From a virus, in IMG/VR virus record IMGVR_UViG_3300042892_004373, positions 1 through 64,000 of that record: a stretch of DNA of 64,000 nt; one strand, 5' to 3'. The notes beneath the pieces were generated by a model. It did no database searches. It had not been told where the DNA came from and saw only the letters and a list, made by a program, of their open reading frames with translations. Shown one piece after another: positions 48,322-55,809 of this stretch; within the stretch, counting starts at the first letter, position 1; every line of letters starts with the position of its first letter. The position numbers and the translations under genes are program-made.

Positions 48322-49497
48322 TACTTTATCTACTGGAAATAGTCCAATTTTTTTCATACCTATTTGTAAATCTGTCAATAAGTCAGAAAAAATCTTTTTG
48401 TTTACTTCATTATCTTTTATGTATAATTTCTCATACAATTTATTTATATTCTTACAATGATTTACTAAAGCATCGAATAATATATTCGGTGATAAATTAG
48501 ATTTGGTTTTTAATTCAGCAAATTCTAATTGTTTAGAATAGAAGTTTTCTTTATCTTGTACTTCAACACCACAGCTTTTAATATGTGCCATAGTATAACT
48601 TAGATATAAACCTAAAGATAACTTTGGATTACCAATCAATTTTGTATCTATTGACTTACTAGAAGTCGGTCCAGATTTAAGTATTTGTCCTGCAATTATA
48701 TTATAAACTAATTTTAAATCATTATTAAATAATGGTAATAAACTATTTATAAAATCAGTCATGTAAATAACATTACCTTCACTACTAGACATTTTCTTAC
48801 CATCTAATTGAACTAAGCCAAGACCAACGTGATTTGTAGTAGGAAATAACTTCTTTAAAGATTTAAAGTGATTATCTTGTTCTACTCCTGTTAGATATAA
48901 CGTAGAAGCATTTAATTTACTAGCTAGAGCTACATCTTGGTAGAAGTAAGAAGTAGAACCAGTACTTTTCACACCTACTAATTTCTCGTCTCCCAAATCG
49001 AAGATTTTAGAACCTTCATAAGTACCTTCACCTTCTTTTAATAAACTTTCATCTTGTAATTTCATTTCAGATGCAAAGAACATTTCATCTACATTATAGT
49101 TAAAATTTTTACAATACTCAAAATAAGATTTTAAAGCATCATCTTTTTGAACTGCTCCTTCTAAAGTATCACCAAAAATGACAATAAATTTATTACCGAC
49201 ACCTAATTTTTGAAAAGCATTTGCTAATACAAGGTTGGAAAAGTGACCAACGTGTAAATGTTTATTTAAGTTTGGACTAAACCCGTCAATATAATCATAC
49301 TTTTCAGGTTGATTAAACATATCAGAGATTTTTGTATCATCATTTAAGATGATGTTTGTGTATTTACCAGAATCTTCCGTTTTTAAATTCCAGTACTTAC
49401 ACCAATTTATAATTTCATCAGAGGGTTTTCCGAATACACAGAAGTTAAAACCTAAATCTGATGGAGTTGTCTTTATTTTATTTATATCTATTTTCAT
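48319..49497 (-). CDS. Arginyl-tRNA synthetase-like protein, shortened
   Basis: The 392-residue class I protein has the ArgRS HIGH block SPNLNKHLHVGHFSNLVLA, TSYFYQDVALASKL, TLYLTGVEQDNHFKSLK and GKKMSSSEGNVIYM (KMSKS-type). The N-terminal Add1 domain is replaced by about 75 unrelated residues, and the anticodon domain is short (LGLYLSYTMAHIKSC). A full ArgRS has 550-600 residues. The B element with anticodon TCG (Arg) is a possible partner. Confidence 0.8.
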   Translation of the reverse strand: MKIDINKIKTTPSDLGFNFCVFGKPSDEIINWCKYWNLKTEDSGKYTNIILNDDTKISDMFNQPEKYDYIDGFSPNLNKHLHVGHFSNLVLANAFQKLGVGNKFIVIFGDTLEGAVQKDDALKSYFEYCKNFNYNVDEMFFASEMKLQDESLLKEGEGTYEGSKIFDLGDEKLVGVKSTGSTSYFYQDVALASKLNASTLYLTGVEQDNHFKSLKKLFPTTNHVGLGLVQLDGKKMSSSEGNVIYMTDFINSLLPLFNNDLKLVYNIIAGQILKSGPTSSKSIDTKLIGNPKLSLGLYLSYTMAHIKSCGVEVQDKENFYSKQLEFAELKTKSNLSPNILFDALVNHCKNINKLYEKLYIKDNEVNKKIFSDLLTDLQIGMKKIGLFPVDKV

Positions 49498-49538
49498 TTT
49501 TTCTAATTTTTTTTTCTAATTTTTTAATTTTGTTCATA

Positions 49539-49572
49539 AAAAAACCCTTACTTGAAAAAGTAAGGGTTTAAA
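49539..49572 (-). terminator. Terminator
   Basis: The stem AAACCCTTACTT with AAGTAAGGGTTT ends the unit 49928-49590. Confidence 0.8.
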
Positions 49573-49589
49573 CAATAAGTAAAGCTGTG

Positions 49590-49928
49590 TTACTCACTAA
49601 CCACAACTTCACAAATTTTTGTAAATTCACCATTACTTACTGCTTTGGTGATCCACCTGTTTAAATCTGAACCTTTCATTTCTGACTCGAATGTAGTTGT
49701 ACCTAAGTCAGAAGATAATTGTAATGTTTCGATTGTTGGTTCATCATCATATACACCTTCATTTTCAGGATTGAGATAAACAACTGATGTTTCGACTGTT
49801 GCAATAGGAAATTGATAAACACCGTCAGCTAACTCTACTGTATAGTAAAGGTTACCACTAACATAGTGACTTAATTTTGCCATTGCTTTAGATTTATACA
49901 AATCTTTTTTAATTTCGTTTAATTCCAT
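49590..49928 (-). CDS. Unknown conserved phage-type protein
   Basis: The 112-residue protein has an N-terminal helix (KAMAKLSHYVSGNLYYTVEL) and four or five strands, and ends WITKAVSNGEFTKICEVVVSE. The pattern is familiar from large phages, but the function is not known. It directly follows the CAU tRNA on the same strand. Confidence 0.6.
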   Translation of the reverse strand: MELNEIKKDLYKSKAMAKLSHYVSGNLYYTVELADGVYQFPIATVETSVVYLNPENEGVYDDEPTIETLQLSSDLGTTTFESEMKGSDLNRWITKAVSNGEFTKICEVVVSE

Positions 49929-49949
49929 TGTTATTTTGTATTTTTAATG

Positions 49950-50023
49950 TGGTCCCACTTGGGCTCGAACCAAGGACCTACTGATTATGAGTCAGCCGCT
50001 CTAACCAACTGAGCTATGGGACC
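49950..50023 (-). tRNA. tRNA with CAT anticodon (Met or Ile2)
   Basis: A complete standard cloverleaf: acceptor GGTCCCA/TGGGACC, D-arm AGCTCAGTTGGTTAGAGC, anticodon arm GCTGA-CTCATAA-TCAGT, variable AGGTC and T-arm CTTGG-TTCGAGC-CCAAG, discriminator A. CAT reads AUG, or AUA if C34 is modified to lysidine; sequence alone cannot decide. This normal tRNA contrasts with the odd elements elsewhere. Confidence 0.92.
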
Positions 50024-50060
50024 GTTACTACTATATATTTTGTATTTCTTATTTGTTTTA

Positions 50061-50068
50061 CAAAAGTA
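50061..50068 (-). promoter_or_regulatory. Promoter -7 box for the CAT tRNA
   Basis: TACTTTTG on the minus strand, about 38 bp before the tRNA 5' end. Confidence 0.4.
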
Positions 50069-50123
50069 CAAAAAATAATTGAAACTAAAAATTAAATAAA
50101 TAATATAATGAAACTTATAAGAA

Positions 50124-50155
50124 TAAAAAAAGAGAGTCATTCGCTCCCTTTTTAT
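50124..50155 (-). terminator. Terminator
   Basis: AGGGAG pairs with CTCTCT with one G-T, followed by seven T on the minus strand. Confidence 0.6.
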
Positions 50156-50159
50156 TTTG

Positions 50160-50354
50160 TTATTTTACTATGAGATAATCAATTCCATATTCTTTACTAT
50201 AAGAATAGACTTTATCACCAATTTCTAAAATATAGTTTGTATCTAATATTAGAATACTTCCATCATATTTTACAAGAATATCAATCTTTGGTACATTAGG
50301 TCCTTCCGTTATTAAATTACTTGTAATATAAGTTATAATATTTTCATTTTCCAT
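50160..50354 (-). CDS. Unknown small protein
   Basis: The 64-residue protein is beta-rich (ENIITYITSNL, ILVKYDGSILILD, DKVYSYS). It follows the fibre gene and could be fibre-associated. No family is recognised. Confidence 0.5.
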   Translation of the reverse strand: MENENIITYITSNLITEGPNVPKIDILVKYDGSILILDTNYILEIGDKVYSYSKEYGIDYLIVK

Positions 50355-50369
50355 AATTATTTTATTTTT

Positions 50370-51896
50370 TTATATGAGTTCAAACCAAAGTGTTACATCT
50401 CTTAAAATTCCACTATTTCCACCATTATATGCTGCAAAGTATGATATAAATCTACTTTGAGCAGGAGCACCAGGAGTACTAATAGCATTTGATTCACCAA
50501 CATAACAACCTTGTGAATAATTTTGAAAGTCTAATAGTCCAGGTATACTAGATTCGATAGAAGTGTTTAGATCAACACGTCTTAATAAACAGTGTAAACC
50601 ATCAAATACTAAAGTATCTGCTCTTACATACATTTTTATTTTGTATGATGATCCACTTGGAAAAATATAAAAAGGATCAAATACAAAACTAGCACCTGTA
50701 ACAGCAAAAAATCCAAAGGCGGATGGGAGAGAACTAGTACCTATGCCCGGTGAGTAACCACTATTACTAAAAGATGTGGAAGCATTTGATAATATAACTC
50801 CTGGTCCTAATTTATATTTATTTGGTCCTTGAACACCTTGTGGACCTTGTGGACCTTGAGATCCTTGTACTGCCAATAATGCCCAATTTATATTTGTTAT
50901 ATCTAAATCCGGGGAAACTACTGATGCTGTTGAACTAACCGTTGCAACACACCACCAAGATGCTGACGCATAACCAACCGCATCATTCATATTATATAAT
51001 GAGTTATTACTCCAAGAACCTTGCCAAGTTAAACCCGAAACACCAACCGGTCCTTCAACACCTTGTGGACCTTGTGGACCTTGAGATCCTTGAATTCCTT
51101 GTTCTCCCGAAGTTCCCGAAGAACCAGAAGTTCCAGATGAACCCGAAGTTCCAGATGAACCAGAAGTTCCAGATGAACCAGAAGTTCCAGATGAACCCGA
51201 AGTTCCAGATGAACCAGAAGTTCCAGATGAACCGTCTATACCAGAAGTTCCAGATGAACCTGAAGTTCCAGATGAACCTGAAGTTCCAGGATCTCCTTGA
51301 ATTCCTTGTTCTCCAGAAGTTCCAGATGAACCTGAAGTTCCAGGATCTCCTTGAATTCCTTGTTCTCCAGAAGTTCCAGATGAACCTGAAGTTCCAGGAT
51401 CTCCTTGAATTCCTTGTTCTCCAGAAGTTCCGGATGATCCGTCTATACCAGAAGTTCCAGATGATCCGTCTGCGCCATTTATACCAGAAGTTCCAGATGT
51501 ACCACTTGAACCACTTCCAGATGTTCCAGATGATCCAGAAGTTCCATTTGTACCTGAAGTTCCATTTGTACCTGAAGTTCCATTTGTACCTGAAGTTCCA
51601 TCGGTTCCAGATGTTCCGTCTATACCTGATGTTCCTGATGATCCGTTTATACCTGATGTTCCTGATGATCCGTTTATACCAGATGTTCCTGATGATCCGT
51701 TTATACCTGATGATCCGTTTATACCAGATGTTCCAGAAGTACCGTTTACACCAGATGTTCCAGAAGTACCGTTTACACCAGTACCAGATCCACCATTAAG
51801 TGCTAATTCTTGTAGATATAAGAAGTTATTATCCATCTCAAAAACCGATAATCTGTTTCCTGATTGACTTCTTAGAGTAAGTGAATAAGTTGACAT
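50370..51896 (-). CDS. Collagen-like tail-fibre protein
   Basis: The 508-residue protein shares its first block (MSTYSLTLRS, EMDNNFLYLQELAL) with the large fibre at 10772. A collagen-like region of GTSG, GSSG, GING and GEQGIQGDPG repeats fills about residues 40-285. A C-terminal domain of about 200 residues (LTWQGSWSNNSLYNMNDAVGY) resembles carbohydrate-binding tip modules of phage fibres. The DNA of the repeat is highly repetitive (about 51100-51790). It is probably a short fibre or adhesin. Confidence 0.85.
   Translation of the reverse strand: MSTYSLTLRSQSGNRLSVFEMDNNFLYLQELALNGGSGTGVNGTSGTSGVNGTSGTSGINGSSGINGSSGTSGINGSSGTSGINGSSGTSGIDGTSGTDGTSGTNGTSGTNGTSGTNGTSGSSGTSGSGSSGTSGTSGINGADGSSGTSGIDGSSGTSGEQGIQGDPGTSGSSGTSGEQGIQGDPGTSGSSGTSGEQGIQGDPGTSGSSGTSGSSGTSGIDGSSGTSGSSGTSGSSGTSGSSGTSGSSGTSGSSGTSGSSGTSGEQGIQGSQGPQGPQGVEGPVGVSGLTWQGSWSNNSLYNMNDAVGYASASWWCVATVSSTASVVSPDLDITNINWALLAVQGSQGPQGPQGVQGPNKYKLGPGVILSNASTSFSNSGYSPGIGTSSLPSAFGFFAVTGASFVFDPFYIFPSGSSYKIKMYVRADTLVFDGLHCLLRRVDLNTSIESSIPGLLDFQNYSQGCYVGESNAISTPGAPAQSRFISYFAAYNGGNSGILRDVTLWFELI
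51100..51790 (-). repeat. Tandem repeat region coding for the collagen-like neck
   Basis: Short units coding for GTSGSSG and similar steps are repeated many times, with three near-identical blocks of about 63 bp coding for GEQGIQGDPG. The repeats could recombine with the shorter repeat at 14810-14900. Confidence 0.85.
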
Positions 51897-51930
51897 ATTT
51901 TTTATATAGTTTTTAGTATTTAATACTATT

Positions 51931-51939
51931 TATATATTA
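51931..51939 (-). promoter_or_regulatory. TAATATATA element upstream of the collagen-like fibre
   Basis: An exact copy on the minus strand, 34 nt before the ATG, parallel to the large fibre gene. Confidence 0.45.
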
Positions 51940-52002
51940 TTTTAAAAAATACATTTTCTATAAATATTAAATTTTTTTTCAAAAAAATATAAAAAAATAT
52001 AC

Positions 52003-52010
52003 TATCTTTG
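52003..52010 (+). promoter_or_regulatory. Promoter -7 box
   Basis: TATCTTTG ends 4 nt before the ATG at 52015; the mRNA should be leaderless. Confidence 0.6.
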
Positions 52011-52014
52011 TGAA

Positions 52015-52380
52015 ATGGAGATTATACAGCGACATGGCATTGCCTTTAAAGTAATAGAAAGAAAGATGAATTTCCCTTTCATAACTGATTGTGATGATAT
52101 GTTATGTGAAGATGTGAGTTCATTTTATTCAGATCCAAACACACAATCTATTGTTCTAATTAGAGATAATTATTCTAAACCTATTATGACTTATCAAGAT
52201 GTTCTTGACGAGATAGATTATTTATATGATGATAGTATTCGTTGGAGAAGCGAAGAAAGACGAGATAGTTTAAGGATCTATTATAATAAAGTTTCTAATA
52301 TAATGAAAACTTACAAAAGACAAGAACAAATAAATAAGGTATTAAATAGTAACGAATGTACATTTCACTTAGCATGTTAA
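52015..52380 (+). CDS. Unknown protein
   Basis: The 121-residue acidic protein has no recognised fold. It ends in a region (KRQEQINKVLNSNE) with a distant look of the tail. The next gene starts within its last codons (ATG at 52374), so the two are coupled. Confidence 0.6.
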   Translation: MEIIQRHGIAFKVIERKMNFPFITDCDDMLCEDVSSFYSDPNTQSIVLIRDNYSKPIMTYQDVLDEIDYLYDDSIRWRSEERRDSLRIYYNKVSNIMKTYKRQEQINKVLNSNECTFHLAC

Positions 52381-52892
52381 AAAATAAATTATACTTATTC
52401 GATAAGTGGTTATCCAAAGATAGAAATACATTACTTGTTTTACTATTAGTTGTTGGTTCTACATTTATGATTAGTTATGAACCTACTCTTTTTTATGGTA
52501 TTGGTCTATTATCTATTATATGTTTTTATGTTGTATTCGTAAAAGCTAAGATTTTAGGACAAGATTGGAAAATCGATAGATCAGTATATGATGTACCACA
52601 AGTTGAAGAAATTATAGTTACTACTAAAAATTTCTACTGGGATGGATCATTAAAAAGTTATCATGTTCAGAGTCATACAAGTAAGCCTAATACAGTTTTT
52701 ATTGAGAAAGGAACAGAATTAAAGATTATACATTTAAAAGAAATAGAAGATGATTGGTCTTTGATGTTAAAGAAAGGTAACGGTGAGATAATCATTACAG
52801 TAAATTATTTGGAATCAAAAGATTATTATAAAACAAAGTCTCAAATTAGAGAAGAAAAATTAAAGAAATTATTAAGTAAAAAAATATGGTAA
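52374..52892 (+). CDS. Membrane protein with REEK-type tail
   Basis: I chose ATG at 52374 (MLKNKLYLFDKWL), which overlaps the previous stop. The 172-residue protein has two hydrophobic segments (about 19-36 and 41-56), a soluble beta-rich domain, and the tail IREEKLKKLLSKKIW. It is not recognised. Four proteins follow each other with overlaps here. Confidence 0.62.
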   Translation: MLKNKLYLFDKWLSKDRNTLLVLLLVVGSTFMISYEPTLFYGIGLLSIICFYVVFVKAKILGQDWKIDRSVYDVPQVEEIIVTTKNFYWDGSLKSYHVQSHTSKPNTVFIEKGTELKIIHLKEIEDDWSLMLKKGNGEIIITVNYLESKDYYKTKSQIREEKLKKLLSKKIW

Positions 52893-53623
52893 AATTACTA
52901 CCCGCAACATTCAAATGGATTCCTAAATTAGAAGATGTTATTGAGATAGCAGGAATACACCCAAGTCGTGTGTTTAATGTTTATATCTTTGGTTCTCGTG
53001 TATATGGAAATTACGATGCAGCATCTGACTGGGATATTATAATGGTTGCTAATAACTCAGTTGAAGCAGTTGAGTTAAATAAAACAGTTCAAGACGAGTA
53101 TTCTTATAATATGAATCATCGATTTATTAGATATAATATTCATGTTTATACACCAGATAGATTTCAAAAAGATTTAGACTGGCATCGTATGAATAATCTT
53201 GAGTGTATATTTGCACCAGACTGGGCTAAGTTAAAAGAGGATAAAAAATATGAGTTTAAACTAGATTTAAAGAAGTTGAGACATGCTTCATCACATATTA
53301 GTTCTAACTCATGGGTGAAATGTAAGAAAAAATTATTGGTTGAGGGTGAGTATCGTACTGCTATAAAATCATTCTTTCATTCGATTAGAATACCTATGTT
53401 TGCTACACAAATTGCTAGATATGGTAAAATTACTGACTTTACAATAGCAAATTTTATTTGGAGAAGACTTATGTTTGAAGAAGAAGCGGTTTATGATCCA
53501 AAAACCTATTTACCAATTTATCGTACTATAGAACGTAAATGGAATTGGGAATCTTTGAATTTAGAGTTTAAAATAACATATAATCTTATGTTAAGTTTAT
53601 TTAGAAAAGTAACTGATAAATAA
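52886..53623 (+). CDS. Nucleotidyltransferase-domain protein
   Basis: The 245-residue protein has VYIFGSRVYGNYDAASDWDIIMV, the GS...DxD site of Pol beta-type nucleotidyltransferases. A later segment (YNIHVYTPDRF) has a candidate third strand. The C-terminal 120 residues are helical with His and Arg, as in MNT or aminoglycoside-like enzymes. Its target may be RNA, nucleotide or protein. It overlaps the gene upstream by 7 bp and the one downstream by one base. Confidence 0.75.
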   Translation: MVKLLPATFKWIPKLEDVIEIAGIHPSRVFNVYIFGSRVYGNYDAASDWDIIMVANNSVEAVELNKTVQDEYSYNMNHRFIRYNIHVYTPDRFQKDLDWHRMNNLECIFAPDWAKLKEDKKYEFKLDLKKLRHASSHISSNSWVKCKKKLLVEGEYRTAIKSFFHSIRIPMFATQIARYGKITDFTIANFIWRRLMFEEEAVYDPKTYLPIYRTIERKWNWESLNLEFKITYNLMLSLFRKVTDK

Positions 53624-53859
53624 TGGAAGAAGAATTAGAAAAATTATATCAAGATTTACTTACAAATAGACAAATCTATAGGGGTCAAGGACTTGTAACC
53701 GCTAGTCCACCACAACCATATCAGGATTTGATCAATAGTCCAACTAATATAAATTATGATTTTGCTTCTTTATATCCTAGTGTTCAGAAAAAGTATTACT
53801 ATAAAATAAGTATGAAAGTTTCTATTAGAAAAAGAAAGATTACAAATATATTTCAATAA
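53623..53859 (+). CDS. Unknown small protein
   Basis: The 78-residue protein starts by overlapping the previous stop (TAATG) and ends with a basic stretch (SIRKRKITNIFQ). No family is recognised. It is the last gene of the unit starting at 52015. Confidence 0.55.
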   Translation: MEEELEKLYQDLLTNRQIYRGQGLVTASPPQPYQDLINSPTNINYDFASLYPSVQKKYYYKISMKVSIRKRKITNIFQ

Positions 53860-53887
53860 AAAACCCATCTTTAAGATGGGTTTTTTA
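53859..53887. terminator. Bidirectional terminator
   Basis: The stem AAAACCCATCTT with AAGATGGGTTTT between convergent genes. Confidence 0.85.
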
Positions 53888-54227
53888 GTATTCGTTCTAA
53901 TTTATATTCTCTTCTTAGTATCTTTTTATCTATCATATCTAACCTCAAAGGATTATATCCACTCTTTAGCGTCATTGGTGTATATCCTTCTGTGATCTTT
54001 GGTTCAATAAGTACGGTATAGAATCCACCTACATGTAATATATAATCTTTTATTTGATACTCTATATTAGAAAGATAGGTTGGTGCGAAAAATTTACACA
54101 TATATCCGATTGGATACCATTTCTCAAGTATCTGTAATTGTATATCTACTGGTGTTTTACTAAAACGTTCACACTCATTGGAATCATAGTTCCAAAAAAC
54201 TAACGCTTTCTTACCAAATGTACTCAT
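53871..54227 (-). CDS. Unknown protein with RREYK-type tail
   Basis: The 118-residue protein has a beta-rich centre with a segment MTLKSGYNPLRLDMID and ends ILRREYKLERILKNPS, a tail variant. It has a TATATTTG box at 54243-54250. No family is recognised. Confidence 0.6.
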   Translation of the reverse strand: MSTFGKKALVFWNYDSNECERFSKTPVDIQLQILEKWYPIGYMCKFFAPTYLSNIEYQIKDYILHVGGFYTVLIEPKITEGYTPMTLKSGYNPLRLDMIDKKILRREYKLERILKNPS

Positions 54228-54242
54228 TTTACATAATTTTTA

Positions 54243-54250
54243 CAAATATA
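54243..54250 (-). promoter_or_regulatory. Promoter -7 box
   Basis: TATATTTG on the minus strand, 15 bp before the start at 54227. Confidence 0.5.
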
Positions 54251-54275
54251 AGTATAATTTATGATAATGAGAAAA

Positions 54276-54284
54276 TAATATATA
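54276..54284 (+). promoter_or_regulatory. TAATATATA element (22 nt before ATG)
   Basis: An exact copy upstream of the tagged gene at 54307. Confidence 0.45.
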
Positions 54285-54306
54285 ATAAAAAAATTATATT
54301 ATAATA

Positions 54307-55746
54307 ATGTTAAAAAAATATATTGATTTTATAACAGAATCTCAAGATTTAATAACAGAATCCCAATTGATTGAACTTTTATTAGAATCTGATGTAATGT
54401 TTTCAGATAACTTTAAGAAGGTATTAGGTAAAATTGATAGCCCTGTTGCTAAGAAAATACTAGGATTAGAAAAAAAAGACTTACCAGTAGTTGCTAACTA
54501 CTTTGATATAGATCCAAAAAGAAATGACTATTTATGGTTTACTGCAGATAGAAAGGCACAAGAGATTTTAAATGATCCAAAAGAATTATATCGTTTTGTA
54601 GGAAATAATGGTGGATGGCTAACTCATGGTGAGGCTAATAATGCAATTTTTGGTAGATTGGGATATGTTCCACAAGGTGATGTTTATAGACCTACGTCTG
54701 TAGAAGTTGGTGAAGTTGTTGAAAAGATAGTTTCCGAAAAATCTGGTAAAACTTGGGTTTGGTTAAAATTCCAAAATGGACAAGGTGTTTTCAATTTAGA
54801 AAAATTAAGACCTGTTGATGATAGAAATAAATTAGTTTGGTCTAAGAACCGTCAAGATGTTAGAGTTGGTAGATCGATGAATGCTCTTTTGACTTTGGCT
54901 GCAAGAGAAGATGATACTGCTAAATTTACCGCAAGAGAGGTTGAGATATTTGTAAACTTATATAAAGCACAGATGGATAAATTCAATGATAAATTCTCAT
55001 TCTTTGATGTTGTTCAAGGTGATGATATTTATTATAAGTATCAATATAATAATTACTATGATGCAAGTGGTACACTGGCAAACTCTTGTATGGCAGAAGC
55101 CGAATCTAGTTGGTTAGAACCATATACTGAAAATAACACAGTATCATTAGTTATTTATAAATCACAGGATGATGATAGTAAAATTATTGGTCGTGCTATT
55201 CTTTGGGAATGTTTGGATGGTAAAAAAGTAATGGATAGAGTTTATACTAACTCTGATTCTGATGTTGATTTATTTAGACAATTTGCACAAGATAGTGGGT
55301 GGTGGTATAAATCAAATAATAATAGTTCTTCAACTATAAATGCTATAGGTCCGGAAGGTCAAAATATTGACTATTTAACTGTTCAAGTTCAGTTACATAA
55401 AAGACATGATAATTTCCCTTATATGGATACCTTAAAATACTATAGTCCTGAAACTGGAATTATGTCAAATGATAAACCAGAAAGTGGAGTAGTTTATTAT
55501 TGTGAGTCAACTGAAGGTTATTATGATAAACTTTGTTCAACTTGCAGTGAGGATGGTACTATTACTTGTCCAACTTGTGATGGTGATGGTGAAGAAGTTT
55601 GTGTTGAGTGTAATGGTGATGGTGAAGTAGAAATTGATGGAGAATCAAAAGAGTGTCCAACTTGTGATGGTGAAGGTAAGAAAACCTGTTCACAATGTGA
55701 TGGTGATGAACAGATTACTTGTCCAGATTGTGAAGGTGATTACTAA
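54307..55746 (+). CDS. Tagged protein with 6 CxxC motifs, paralogue 2
   Basis: The 479-residue protein begins MLKKYIDFITESQDL, a tag-type sequence in which ITES is repeated. The 300-residue shared domain follows, with GRAILWECLDGKKVMDRVYT and FPYMDTLKYYSPE. A long insert at about 90-190 is not in paralogue 1. The C-terminus has six CxxC (CSTC, CPTC, CVEC, CPTC, CSQC, CPDC) in a CxxCxGxG pattern. The array is shorter than in paralogue 1. Confidence 0.75.
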   Translation: MLKKYIDFITESQDLITESQLIELLLESDVMFSDNFKKVLGKIDSPVAKKILGLEKKDLPVVANYFDIDPKRNDYLWFTADRKAQEILNDPKELYRFVGNNGGWLTHGEANNAIFGRLGYVPQGDVYRPTSVEVGEVVEKIVSEKSGKTWVWLKFQNGQGVFNLEKLRPVDDRNKLVWSKNRQDVRVGRSMNALLTLAAREDDTAKFTAREVEIFVNLYKAQMDKFNDKFSFFDVVQGDDIYYKYQYNNYYDASGTLANSCMAEAESSWLEPYTENNTVSLVIYKSQDDDSKIIGRAILWECLDGKKVMDRVYTNSDSDVDLFRQFAQDSGWWYKSNNNSSSTINAIGPEGQNIDYLTVQVQLHKRHDNFPYMDTLKYYSPETGIMSNDKPESGVVYYCESTEGYYDKLCSTCSEDGTITCPTCDGDGEEVCVECNGDGEVEIDGESKECPTCDGEGKKTCSQCDGDEQITCPDCEGDY

Positions 55747-55757
55747 CAAATAAAAAT

Positions 55758-55786
55758 AAAAATCCCTTTTAAAGGGATTTTTTCAT
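55758..55786 (+). terminator. Terminator
   Basis: The stem AATCCCTTT with AAAGGGATT and a T-run. Confidence 0.8.
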
Positions 55787-55796
55787 GATACTAATT

Positions 55797-55805
55797 TAAT
55801 ATATA
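55797..55805 (+). promoter_or_regulatory. TAATATATA element, 4 nt before ATG
   Basis: An exact copy before the tagged gene at 55810. Confidence 0.6.
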
Positions 55806-55809
55806 ACCT

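Noticed and set aside
51100-51790. CRISPR-like array of direct repeats
   Set aside because: The repeats stay in frame inside a fibre gene and encode GTSG-type collagen steps; no unique spacers of constant length.
50942-51799. 285-residue ORF opposite the collagen-like fibre
   Set aside because: It is an antisense reading of the repeats (QKFQMN pattern) and has no real start signal.
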